Origin: an uncultured Bacillaceae bacterium
GTDB taxonomy: Bacteria > Bacillota > Bacilli > Bacillales > Amphibacillaceae
Reading direction: 5' to 3'
NCBI GenBank assembly: GCA_937925695.1
Contig: CALAMD010000093.1
Span: 1-16,028, forward strand
Length of the DNA: 16,028 nucleotides
A program made the position numbers and the translations under genes. Below the pieces are notes generated by a model. That model was not told where the DNA came from and searched no databases. It was given only the letters and a program-made list of their open reading frames with translations. This document shows positions 5,447-13,164 of the stretch, piece by piece (the stretch's first letter is position 1; every line of letters begins with the position of its first letter).

Positions 5447-6904
5447 ATGAATTTTTTAAAGCGGGGTTTATTAGGTATTACGAGGAAAAAGGGAAAATCG
5501 CTTATTTTATTAGCGGTCATTTTTGTGTTAGGAAATTTGATTTCTGGTGCGACTGCGATTCAACAAGCGACTGTTAATGTTGAAACAAATATTAAGGAGC
5601 GAATGGGTGCTTTAGCGACAATACAATATGATTATGAAGAGTTAGATCAGTTAAGTGAAGAAGAATGGATGGAAATCGAATGGCAAAACATCGGACCGGA
5701 TTTGATTGAACAAGTAGGTGAGCTTTCCTATGTAAAATACTATGACTACAATATGACTAATTACCTGGGTTCGAATTCAATTGAAAGTTATCAAGGCGAC
5801 GTTGAAGAAGTTGTTCATCATATAGGACCGAGTATGGATTTTTACATGAAAGGAATCAACTATGCTCCTGTCCTTGATTTTGAAGAAGGGAAAGGACAGT
5901 TAGTTGACGGTCGTGTATTTACAGAAGAAGAAGTGAAAAATGGTTCTTCGGTCGCAATTATTTCAAAAAAATTAGCTGATAGAAATAATCTTCAAGTGGG
6001 CGATAACTTTACGTTGGTTAATGAAGTATACTTTTGGGATTATGAGACGGGTGAGGAGGAAATTGTTGCTTCCCGGGATGTCGTCTTAGAAATTATTGGT
6101 TTATTTGAATCTCTAACATTGAATGAAGATATGGAGATGGATGATGGTTTCATTGATTGGATGGATCTAGACTATCAAAATACGATCTATGTTCCAAATG
6201 CAATTGTCATAAATGAGACGGAGTTCTATTACGAAGAGTACATAAAAGCAGACAAAGAATATGCTGAATCCATTGCAGGAGAAGCTATTGACTATGAGTA
6301 TTATGAACCAATGTTTGTCTTAAATAGTCCCGAAGATAGTGAAGCATTTGCTGAAGAGGTTAAACCACTCTTACCTCAGTACTATACAGTTATTAGTGCA
6401 ACGGATCAGTATGATAATATTGCCGGTCCAGTAGAATCAATGTCTAATCTATCTAAATATGTGTTAATTGCTGCCGCCATTGCCACGATATTAATTATTG
6501 GTCTCGTTGTGTTACTGTTTTTAAGAGATCGTAAGCGGGAATTAGGCATCTATTTATCATTAGGTGAGAGCAGAGGTAAAGTCATTGGGCAAATTCTCAT
6601 TGAGGTAATGGTTGTTGCCTTTGTTGGGATTACTTTATCTTTGTTTAGCGGAAATATGATGGCTGGGTCAATTTCTGAATCGATGATGAAAGTTGATGAT
6701 CAAGACTATTATCATGATTATATGTACTATGGCTTTAATAATGATATAACGACAGAAGATGTAATTGATGCCTATGAAGTCACCTTTGATTCGACTTATA
6801 TTCTCGTATTCTATGGAATTGGTCTGTTAACAATCTTGTTATCAACTATTATTCCACTTGTATATATTGTTAGACTCAATCCGAAGAAAATATTAATGGA
6901 ATAG
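5447..6904 (+). CDS. ABC transporter permease, MacB/FtsX family
   Basis: This 485-aa protein has the FtsX/MacB topology. TM1 is at about 18-38, followed by a large extracytoplasmic domain (about 40-330, MacB periplasmic-core-like and strongly acidic), then TM2 at about 336-360, TM3 at about 387-407 and TM4 at about 452-475. Between TM2 and TM3 is the conserved cytosolic loop (RDRKRELGIYLSLGESRGKV) that contacts the ATPase. The ending RLNPKKILME is typical of the family. Such proteins act as mechanotransmitters or extruders of peptides, lipids and antibiotics, or regulate wall hydrolases, rather than as channel-type importers. The start follows AAGGGGGCTGCC. It is the first gene of a three-gene operon, 12 bp from the ATPase. 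Confidence 0.9.
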   Translation: MNFLKRGLLGITRKKGKSLILLAVIFVLGNLISGATAIQQATVNVETNIKERMGALATIQYDYEELDQLSEEEWMEIEWQNIGPDLIEQVGELSYVKYYDYNMTNYLGSNSIESYQGDVEEVVHHIGPSMDFYMKGINYAPVLDFEEGKGQLVDGRVFTEEEVKNGSSVAIISKKLADRNNLQVGDNFTLVNEVYFWDYETGEEEIVASRDVVLEIIGLFESLTLNEDMEMDDGFIDWMDLDYQNTIYVPNAIVINETEFYYEEYIKADKEYAESIAGEAIDYEYYEPMFVLNSPEDSEAFAEEVKPLLPQYYTVISATDQYDNIAGPVESMSNLSKYVLIAAAIATILIIGLVVLLFLRDRKRELGIYLSLGESRGKVIGQILIEVMVVAFVGITLSLFSGNMMAGSISESMMKVDDQDYYHDYMYYGFNNDITTEDVIDAYEVTFDSTYILVFYGIGLLTILLSTIIPLVYIVRLNPKKILME

Positions 6905-6916
6905 AGGGGTGAAATC

Positions 6917-7588
6917 ATGATACTAGAAGCAAGAGATTTGAATTATTATTATCAAGATGGCGACATGCGACGTTATATTTTAAAAGATACATCAGTTTCC
7001 TTTGAAAAGGGGAAATTTTATACGATACTAGGCCAGTCTGGTTCAGGGAAAACGACCTTATTATCATTACTAAGTGCCTTGGATTCGCCTCATAGTGGGA
7101 CGATATTATTTAATGATCAGGATATTAAGCAAATCGGTTATGAAAATTATCGCCGTAATCACGTCGGGATTATTTTCCAAAGCTATAACCTCATTCCAAC
7201 ATTTACGGCTGTAGAAAATGTATTGATTCCAATGTCGATTACAGAAAATGAAGTTCCTGAAGATCAGAAGACAGTAGCTTATAATTTACTAGATTATATC
7301 GGGATTGTAAAAAGTAAAGCAGATCGTACGGTGAACAAATTGTCCGGGGGAGAGCAACAGCGGGTGGCGATTGCCCGGGCACTGGCTACAAACGTTGAAC
7401 TGATTGTGGCCGATGAGCCGACAGGTAACCTTGATGAAGAGATGGAACAGGAAATAATCGATATTTTTAAAAGGTTAGCTCATGAACATAACAAATGTGT
7501 CATCGTCGTTACGCATTCTAATGAAATTGCTTTACAATCTGATCAGTCTTTCCTTTTAAGAAAGGGAGTCTTGACTGCCAATGAGTGA
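6917..7588 (+). CDS. ABC transporter ATP-binding protein, LolD/MacB type
   Basis: This 223-aa nucleotide-binding subunit is complete. Walker A is GQSGSGKT at 39-46, the Q-loop glutamine is in FQSYNLIP (Q88), the signature is LSGGEQQRVAIARAL at 142-156, Walker B is LIVADE at 162-167 with the D-loop TGNLD, and the switch histidine is in VVTHSNE (H200). The FQSYNLIPTFTAVENV segment is typical of the LolD/MacB/FtsE/YknY branch, which pairs with permeases like its upstream neighbour. It hydrolyses ATP at the cytosolic face. SD GAGGGGTG sits right after the permease stop. Its 3' end overlaps the PASTA gene by 8 bp (ATGAGTGA), so all three are co-translated. Confidence 0.96.
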   Translation: MILEARDLNYYYQDGDMRRYILKDTSVSFEKGKFYTILGQSGSGKTTLLSLLSALDSPHSGTILFNDQDIKQIGYENYRRNHVGIIFQSYNLIPTFTAVENVLIPMSITENEVPEDQKTVAYNLLDYIGIVKSKADRTVNKLSGGEQQRVAIARALATNVELIVADEPTGNLDEEMEQEIIDIFKRLAHEHNKCVIVVTHSNEIALQSDQSFLLRKGVLTANE

Positions 7589-9200
7589 TTTTTTATCAAA
7601 ATTTAATAAAGATAAGTATCAAGATCTGCTGGAAGAGCAGCAGCAGGATGCTAACAAAAATGCAGGAAAAACACAAGCTGGTCCTGATAAAGAAACAACA
7701 GATCAGGGATTAAATTCGGATAGGAATCAACAAGCAAAAGATCAGGGCTCAAAAGCAGATACAAAACAAGCAAAAGATCAGGGATCAAAAGAAGATACGA
7801 ATCGACAAACAACACAAAAAGAGCAACAGAAGCAGGGAGGAGCTGCTTCTGTTGCCAATACGGAAAAATCTATCCCTGATCCCCCCTCTACTCCAGATCC
7901 ATTTGCTTCGAGAAGCCGTTATTGGGACACAGAGGACGTAGAGATTGATCCGGACTATCAAAGAAAACGGATCCTTCGTATTGGTATGATCAGTGCTGGT
8001 ATCGTATTAGCTAGTTTATTAGTTTTCTTTATTTATCATATGCTTGTCCATGTAAAAGTAGACGATTTTATTGGACAACCTGTTTCAGAAGCCCGGGCTT
8101 GGGCTAAGGAGCATGACGTTGAAGTTGAATTAATTCAAGAACATTCAATGGAATACGATGCCAATCAAATTATTTCACAAAGTGTCCAAGCAGGGGACAA
8201 AATCAGAAAAGGTAAGACCCTTGAATTAACAAGTAGTTTAGGACCGGATCCAGACGAGACGATCCCACTGCCTGATTTTTCCGAAATGAATCAGTGGGAA
8301 GCCGAGAGCTGGAAAGAAGAGAACAAAGCGGAAAACCTACAAATCGTGATGGAATATCATGATGAAATCGAGGAAGGTCAATTTATTAAGCTTACGATTA
8401 GAGATAGTGGCATAGATGAAGAAACATATAAACGCAGAGATAGTGCCGCTGTTTATTATTCTCGTGGAAAAGAAGTTTTTGAAAAAAATATTACCGTTCC
8501 TGATTTTACTGGGAAAGCTGTAGAAGAAGTGGAACAATGGGCAACAACAAATGAGATTGAGATGACTTATAAAGAATCAGATTCTGATCAGGTAGAAGCA
8601 GGATTTATTATTAGTCAAAGTATTGCTGCCGATGAAAAAGTGGCAAAAAGGGATGAGATGGAAGTCGTTGTCTCGGTAGGAAAAGCGACTATCGTACCGG
8701 ATTTTGCTGAGCTAACAGCAGAGGAAGCTATGACAGAATATCCAGAGTTAGATATAGCCGTTAAACAAGTTTACCATGCCGAGGTGCCGTACGGTAGGCT
8801 CATTTCTCAGTCTGTTGAGGCAGGGACAAAGATGACTGACCAGGATGATAAGCGCATCACCGTTACTTACTCACTAGGCAAGCCATTTTTACAAGATTTT
8901 CGTGGCCATTTGGAAGGCGAGTTACCAAGACTATTTTTTGACGAATATCAGTCTAAAGGTGCAGATATTAAATATATCGTTAAATACGTCTCAGCTCCAG
9001 AAATAAAGGGTACTGTCGTTCATATGAGTAAGTTTAATGAATTTGTGCCGATGAAGTATACTGTCGAGATTCACGTGAGCAATAATACGTCGGTTCCACC
9101 TGGGCCACCTAGTTTTCCTGATCCTGAACCAATCCCACCAGATTTAGGTGAGGTCGATGAAGAGATAGAAGAAGATTTCGATGATGTGATTGAAAAATAA
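7581..9200 (+). CDS. Kinase-less PASTA-domain membrane protein
   Basis: This 539-aa protein has a hydrophilic Q/K/D-rich cytosolic N-terminus of about 125 residues, including a 12-residue tandem repeat (AKDQGSKADTKQ then AKDQGSKEDTNR, 52-75). One TM helix follows at 131-155 after RKR (positive-inside). The outside part has PASTA units at about 158-221, 227-297, 304-368 and 369-434, plus a degenerate fifth to about 500. The best units show VPDFTGK, IISQSIAADEKV, VVVSVGK and LISQSVEAGTKM. The tail is proline-rich then acidic. PASTA domains bind peptidoglycan or muropeptides in PrkC-type kinases and PBPs, but no kinase or transpeptidase domain is present. Coupling to a MacB/FtsX-type ABC pair suggests a wall-anchoring or sensing partner; that role is inference. 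The start overlaps the ATPase stop. Confidence 0.85.
   Translation: MSDFLSKFNKDKYQDLLEEQQQDANKNAGKTQAGPDKETTDQGLNSDRNQQAKDQGSKADTKQAKDQGSKEDTNRQTTQKEQQKQGGAASVANTEKSIPDPPSTPDPFASRSRYWDTEDVEIDPDYQRKRILRIGMISAGIVLASLLVFFIYHMLVHVKVDDFIGQPVSEARAWAKEHDVEVELIQEHSMEYDANQIISQSVQAGDKIRKGKTLELTSSLGPDPDETIPLPDFSEMNQWEAESWKEENKAENLQIVMEYHDEIEEGQFIKLTIRDSGIDEETYKRRDSAAVYYSRGKEVFEKNITVPDFTGKAVEEVEQWATTNEIEMTYKESDSDQVEAGFIISQSIAADEKVAKRDEMEVVVSVGKATIVPDFAELTAEEAMTEYPELDIAVKQVYHAEVPYGRLISQSVEAGTKMTDQDDKRITVTYSLGKPFLQDFRGHLEGELPRLFFDEYQSKGADIKYIVKYVSAPEIKGTVVHMSKFNEFVPMKYTVEIHVSNNTSVPPGPPSFPDPEPIPPDLGEVDEEIEEDFDDVIEK
7734..7805 (+). repeat. Imperfect 36-bp tandem repeat within the PASTA gene
   Basis: Two 12-codon copies encode AKDQGSKADTKQ and AKDQGSKEDTNR in the cytosolic linker. 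A related DQGLNSDRNQQ just upstream suggests an older third copy. Length variation between strains is likely. Confidence 0.7.
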
Positions 9201-9223
9201 ATTTTGCCTTGGTTGGTTTGTCA

Positions 9224-9272
9224 GAAAAAAACAACGGATGTTGCTCCTTTTAATAGGAGTACATCCGTTGTT
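9224..9272. terminator. Bidirectional terminator between convergent genes
   Basis: The outer stem ACAACGGATGT (9231-9241) pairs with ACATCCGTTGT (9261-9271). The inner stem CTCCT (9244-9248) pairs with AGGAG (9255-9259). On the minus strand the stem is followed by a run of eight T residues, so it works best for the antiporter gene. The plus-strand tail is weaker (TGTGTTG). Confidence 0.85.
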
Positions 9273-9410
9273 GTGTTGATTGAATATATTTGTTGAGCTA
9301 ATGTTAATAGTATGAGTTTTCATGTGTCCCGTCATTGCTACGTCTCGTCAGAATCGAACCGTTGCAACGATCAATGTGATGCATGATTCTCATACTATGC
9401 GATTATATTT

Positions 9411-11255
9411 TTAAAGATATTTCGTTACTTTTGCCATTGATTCTTCACTACCACTCATAATTAATCGATCGCCTCGTCGCAGAATTGTATCTCCAGTTGG
9501 CGTTATCGAGCGTTTCCCTCTGTAAATGGATAAGATTAGAATATCCCCTAGGAATGGGAGCTTGCGAAGCGGGATGCCATCATATCTGACATCTTCTAAA
9601 GCAAATTCTCTAATCATTTCATCCTCATCAGTTAAAAAGTGAACGAGACTCGGACTGTATACCATTGCTTTTAGAATCATTTCGCCTGAAAAGGCGTTCG
9701 AATAAACGGTCATACCCATATCAATGTATTGTTTATTCAATGCTGGTTCTTCAATGCGAACGATAATGTTCTCATAGCCAATATCCTTGGCATAGTTAGC
9801 AATTTTAATATTTAATTCGTCGTCACTCGTTGCAACGATGATTTGATCATACTCTTGAAAAACATTTCTCTCGATTAATTTTTCCAGGGTAAGTTGTTTC
9901 AGTTCAACGATTGGAAATTTATTGTCGTTCTCTGAATTAAGTTTTTCTTGTACCTTGGAAAAGATCGTGACATCATAATTGTTTTTTTGAAAGTTAATAC
10001 TGGCTCGTAGCGCTGAACGATTGGCACCAATAATAGCTAAGCGATTTTGCTTCTTTTCTACTTTAGGCGACATTTTCGCATAGAAAATAGGAGCAGCAAA
10101 ACACGTCAAGATGGATACTAAGACAATCGCACTATTCATGCTTTCTGAGATGATGCCCATTTGTAAAGAAACGGTAGCTGCAACAATCGCTAGGCTGAGC
10201 GTAGATGTAAGCAGCATGCCAGAACTGACTGTTTCACGCCATGGGAACCAACGTCTAATAAGTAGTGTTGGCAACATCCGGGTAAGGAACATTAAGATCA
10301 GCACAAAGGGAATGAGGATCAGCGCACTAGGATTGGCTAGTAAGGATGCAAAATCAAAACCGACCCCAACCATAACAAAGAAGATCGGGATTAAAAATCC
10401 GTAGCCAAAACTTTCAAGCTGATGAACAAATTCCCGTCCGGGCGAAAGTAAGGAAACGACAACGCCGGCTAAAAATGCACCAAGGATATTTTCAACACCC
10501 ATCGTTTCTGATAAGGCCACAAATAATAAAATTAAGGCAAAAATACCTCTTGTTCCGATTTGGGCTGTTCCTCGTTTTAACGTATCGATCAGTGCTAAAT
10601 TCGTTTTCTTTTTATAAATATTTAATGAGTAATAAAGCGAGATAACGAGGACTAGTAGTAACATGATCCACCATACAATGGACGTGTCACCATTTTTATA
10701 TGCCAAGTAATAGGCAAATAAAATCATCGTCACAAAATCTGAAATTACCGCAATGAGTAAGACGGTTTGCCCTAATTCCGTATTAATCACTTTTTGTTCC
10801 TTTAAAACCGGGACAACGATACCTAATGATATCGTTGATAGGATAATCGTCATGAAAAATGGATCATCAATCATTCCGATAAAACGAAGGCCTAAGGAAA
10901 AAACATAGGCGAGAACGAGCATGATCCCAAACACGACGGTTGAGATGAGTAATGGATTTACCTTTTTCGTTTTTTCAATTACTTTGTCTTTTTTTATTTT
11001 AAATGACTCAAAGTCAATTTCTAATCCACTTAAAAACATAAGATAGATTAGGCCGAAACTAGATAACAGGGCTAACCAGGTATTATTTGCGTCTACAAGG
11101 TCAAAGCCACTTTTACCGATGATAATTCCAGCAATGATTTCTGCTACAACAATAGGGATTGCCCTTAATTTTAACCGTTGAAGCAAAAGTGGAATGAAGA
11201 AAGCAACACCTGTAACAATCATTAGCGATACAATTGAAGTTGCTCCATGTTCCAC
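9411..11255 (-). CDS. CPA2 cation:proton antiporter with RCK_N and RCK_C domains (KefB-like)
   Basis: This 614-aa protein has an N-terminal Na+/H+ exchanger domain of about 12-13 membrane helices (to about residue 395). It shows IIAGIIIGKSG, FLSGLEIDF, a membrane Asp in LLIAVISDFVTM, and ENILGAFLAGVVVSLL. A cytosolic TrkA-N Rossmann domain (about 405-515, RLAIIGANRSALRAS and IIVATSDDELN) and a TrkA-C domain (about 530-614, IPLRKLPFLGDILILSIYRG) follow. This is the KefB/KefC-type layout for ligand-gated K+ or Na+ efflux in exchange for protons. The Rossmann glycine loop is GANRSA rather than GxGxxG, so nucleotide gating may be altered. The start is GTG with GGGGGTG seven nt upstream. The cation cannot be decided from sequence. 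Confidence 0.92.
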   Translation of the reverse strand: MEHGATSIVSLMIVTGVAFFIPLLLQRLKLRAIPIVVAEIIAGIIIGKSGFDLVDANNTWLALLSSFGLIYLMFLSGLEIDFESFKIKKDKVIEKTKKVNPLLISTVVFGIMLVLAYVFSLGLRFIGMIDDPFFMTIILSTISLGIVVPVLKEQKVINTELGQTVLLIAVISDFVTMILFAYYLAYKNGDTSIVWWIMLLLVLVISLYYSLNIYKKKTNLALIDTLKRGTAQIGTRGIFALILLFVALSETMGVENILGAFLAGVVVSLLSPGREFVHQLESFGYGFLIPIFFVMVGVGFDFASLLANPSALILIPFVLILMFLTRMLPTLLIRRWFPWRETVSSGMLLTSTLSLAIVAATVSLQMGIISESMNSAIVLVSILTCFAAPIFYAKMSPKVEKKQNRLAIIGANRSALRASINFQKNNYDVTIFSKVQEKLNSENDNKFPIVELKQLTLEKLIERNVFQEYDQIIVATSDDELNIKIANYAKDIGYENIIVRIEEPALNKQYIDMGMTVYSNAFSGEMILKAMVYSPSLVHFLTDEDEMIREFALEDVRYDGIPLRKLPFLGDILILSIYRGKRSITPTGDTILRRGDRLIMSGSEESMAKVTKYL

Positions 11256-11287
11256 GGTATCACCCCCAACAATTGAAAGTATTTGTC

Positions 11288-11317
11288 AATATAACATAAA
11301 ACAAGTCAGTTTGTAAA
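11288..11317 (-). promoter_or_regulatory. Promoter of the antiporter gene
   Basis: On the minus strand, TTTACA (11317-11312), an 18-bp spacer and TATATT (11293-11288) with an upstream TG (extended -10) lie about 35 nt before the GTG start. Confidence 0.55.
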
Positions 11318-11351
11318 GGTTATTGATGAGAAAACTATATTGAAAAAATGC

Positions 11352-11363
11352 CTCGAATTCGAG
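11352..11363. promoter_or_regulatory. Perfect palindrome resembling the MhqR operator core
   Basis: CTCGAATTCGAG is a perfect 12-bp palindrome. The B. subtilis MhqR operator, as I recall it, is TATCTCGAATTCGAGATA-like, so the core is identical while the outer AT pairs differ. It lies about 100 bp upstream of the antiporter start, and the nearby dioxygenase gene belongs to the family MhqR controls. Confidence 0.5.
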
Positions 11364-11379
11364 ACAATTTCCTTGTATT

Positions 11380-11451
11380 TTGACTGTCAGCTATGTAAAG
11401 TGGTAATAACGAAAGGAAATGATTCAAATGAGTCATGATATTTTGTTATGA
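11380..11451 (+). other. Candidate promoter with an SD and a 7-codon reading frame
   Basis: TTGACT (11380-11385), an 18-bp spacer and TAATAA (11404-11409) form a modest promoter. AAAGGAAA (11412-11419) and an ATG at 11428 start MSHDILL, ending with TGA at 11449. It could be a leader peptide or the stump of a lost gene adjacent to the palindrome. Evidence is thin. Confidence 0.25.
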
Positions 11452-11477
11452 TGCAAAGCATAATAAAAAGGGGATCT

Positions 11478-11745
11478 TACTAAGCATCAGAACGAGTGGA
11501 TTGATGATTGTGCTAGTGCGCATCGCATTTTGCTGAACATCAAAATTTGGGCTGCTTGTATTTTGCTAAGCATCAGAATGAACATATTTAATCATGTGCT
11601 AGCGATCATAATTAGCGCATCGATTATTTTGAAGCATCAAAGCAAGGGTAGCTAGTTAAGCATCATGGGCTCACTTAATATTGTGCTTAATAGTGCTTCT
11701 CGTTTTGTTGAGCATCATAAACAATATATCTAGTTTTTGCTGAAT
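11478..11745. repeat. Degenerate repeat field, family B (GCATCA type)
   Basis: Related motifs of the form TTGCTAAGCATCAGAA recur with CATCA anchors at 11485, 11538, 11571, 11635, 11661 and 11713 and variants such as TTGCTGAACATCAAAA and TTGTTGAGCATCATAA. Spacing is irregular (53, 33, 64, 26 and 52 bp). Interleaved GTGCTAG and GCGCATCG pieces also recur. The sequence differs from families A and C. Confidence 0.65.
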
Positions 11746-11871
11746 CACCCAAAAATATAGAAAATCTTCTCAACAATAGATTTATTTGATTTTGAATTGG
11801 GAATAGAGTAGCAGAATTCATTTCTTTCATGATTGAATTGTTTATAACCGTTTTGCGTTAAAAATAAACAC

Positions 11872-11967
11872 CTTTCGATTATATTGTTTCGATACTTTTC
11901 GTGTAGTCTCTGAGTACATCGAGCGTTAGGGTTCTTTCGATTATCTTGTTTCGTTACTTTTTCGTAT
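11872..11967. repeat. 33-bp direct repeat upstream of the dioxygenase gene
   Basis: Copies at 11872-11904 and 11934-11967 share CTTTCGATTATNTTGTTTCG, then NTACTTTTCGTNT with one inserted T, offset 62 bp. They could be twin regulator sites or a tandem duplication. Confidence 0.75.
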
Positions 11968-12031
11968 CAATAGTGACACAAGCCATTAGCTGTCGCGTTA
12001 ATATATAAAAAAAATTAGGAGGAGTTTAATT

Positions 12032-13015
12032 ATGAATGAATTAAAAGGAGTCCACCATGTCACAGCGATTACGAGCAGCGCTGAGAAGAACTATGAGTTT
12101 TTTACGTATGTATTAGGGATGCGTTTAGTGAAGAAAACAGTGAATCAGGATGATATTCAAACGTATCACTTATTTTTTGCTGATGATGTTGGCAGCCCAG
12201 GAACAGATATGACTTTCTTTGATTTTCCGGGTATTCCGAAAGGCGTTCACGGTAACAATGAAATTTTTAGAACGTCGTTTCGAGTACCGAGTGATGATGC
12301 TTTAGGATATTGGGTGAAACGATTTGATCGAATGGATGTCAAGCATGAGGGAATAAAAGAGCAATTTGGCAAGAAGGTACTGCCATTTGTTGATTTCGAT
12401 GATCAACAATATCAGTTGATCTCAGATGAATTGGACGAAGGTGTAGCATCGGGAACTCCATGGCAGAAAGGCCCGATTCCGTTAGAATATGCAATCACGG
12501 GCTTGGGTCCGGTATTTATTCGAATTGCCAATTTCGATTACTTAAAAGAAGTATTGGAAAAGGTGCTCTTGTTTAGAGAAACAGCTAAAGAGGGAGCGTT
12601 TCATTTATTTGAAGTAGGTGAAGGCGGCAATGGTGCTTCGGTAATTGTTGAATACAATCCACTGCTCCCACCGGCAATGCAAGGATATGGAACTGTCCAC
12701 CACGTGGCATTTCGTGTTGAGGATCGCTCTGTATTAGATGAATGGGATCAACGGATGAGAAGCTTTGGCTTTTCTACGTCTGGCTATGTTGATCGGTACT
12801 TTTTCGAATCATTGTATGCCCGGGTTGCTCCACAAATTTTATTTGAGTTTGCGACCGATGGGCCAGGCTTTATGGGTGATGAGCCATACGAAACACTTGG
12901 TGAAAAATTATCACTACCACCATTTTTAGAACCACAGCGGGAAAAAATCGAACAATTGGTTCGCCCAATCGATACGGTGAGAAGCACGAAAGAATTTAAA
13001 AAGGAATATTTGTAA
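12032..13015 (+). CDS. Ring-cleaving dioxygenase, VOC superfamily, MhqA/MhqO family
   Basis: This 327-aa protein has two glyoxalase-type (vicinal oxygen chelate) modules. The N-terminal module starts GVHHVTAITSSAEKNYEFF (H8/H9) with LGMRLVKKTVNQDD, and the C-terminal module shows GYGTVHHVAFRVEDRS and ILFEFATDGPGF. The histidines at the module starts and the glutamate in LFEF are the expected metal ligands (Fe2+ or Mn2+). These motifs and the length match B. subtilis MhqA (YkcA), MhqE and MhqO, which protect against quinones and electrophiles under MhqR control. The natural substrate is unproven. SD AGGAGGAG at 12017-12024 fixes the ATG at 12032. It is monocistronic with a terminator, and a distant MhqR-like palindrome lies upstream at 11352. 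Confidence 0.9.
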   Translation: MNELKGVHHVTAITSSAEKNYEFFTYVLGMRLVKKTVNQDDIQTYHLFFADDVGSPGTDMTFFDFPGIPKGVHGNNEIFRTSFRVPSDDALGYWVKRFDRMDVKHEGIKEQFGKKVLPFVDFDDQQYQLISDELDEGVASGTPWQKGPIPLEYAITGLGPVFIRIANFDYLKEVLEKVLLFRETAKEGAFHLFEVGEGGNGASVIVEYNPLLPPAMQGYGTVHHVAFRVEDRSVLDEWDQRMRSFGFSTSGYVDRYFFESLYARVAPQILFEFATDGPGFMGDEPYETLGEKLSLPPFLEPQREKIEQLVRPIDTVRSTKEFKKEYL

Positions 13016-13033
13016 TTGGTTGTCTTGCGTGTA

Positions 13034-13058
13034 GCGAGTGATTTAAGTGTGGACTCGC
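13034..13058 (+). other. Weak hairpin after the dioxygenase gene
   Basis: GCGAGT (13034-13039) pairs with ACTCGC (13053-13058) around a 13-nt loop, with no U-tract. The main terminator follows. Confidence 0.3.
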
Positions 13059-13075
13059 ATCAATAAATAAGTAAG

Positions 13076-13109
13076 AAAAACTCTCCCTTTAGTTAGAGGA
13101 GAGTTTTTT
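13076..13109. terminator. Bidirectional terminator between convergent genes
   Basis: AAAAACTCTCC (13076-13086) pairs with GGAGAGTTTTT (13098-13108) over 11 bp around an 11-nt loop, with T-runs on both strands. It serves the dioxygenase gene and probably also ends read-through from the minus-strand transporter gene. Confidence 0.85.
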
Positions 13110-13164
13110 GTTGTTTATAACGCCTCAACGCAAAATATGTAAGAATGTTTGCGGCAAAAAATGT

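Larger units (their letters stand above)
11256..12031. other. 776-bp divergent intergenic region
   Basis: The region holds the antiporter promoter, a 12-bp palindrome, a short SD-led frame, a degenerate repeat field and a duplicated 33-bp element before the dioxygenase SD. No gene of normal size is present on either strand. I could not fix the dioxygenase promoter with confidence. Confidence 0.7.

Noticed and set aside
9340..9375. GAATCGAACC, the reverse complement of a tRNA T-loop-like GGTTCGATTC
   Set aside because: The T-stem does not pair, and no acceptor, D or anticodon arm can be built on the minus strand.
10111..10404. 97-codon plus-strand frame opposite the antiporter gene
   Set aside because: It lies fully inside the opposite, well-supported membrane-protein gene and has no SD or family signature.
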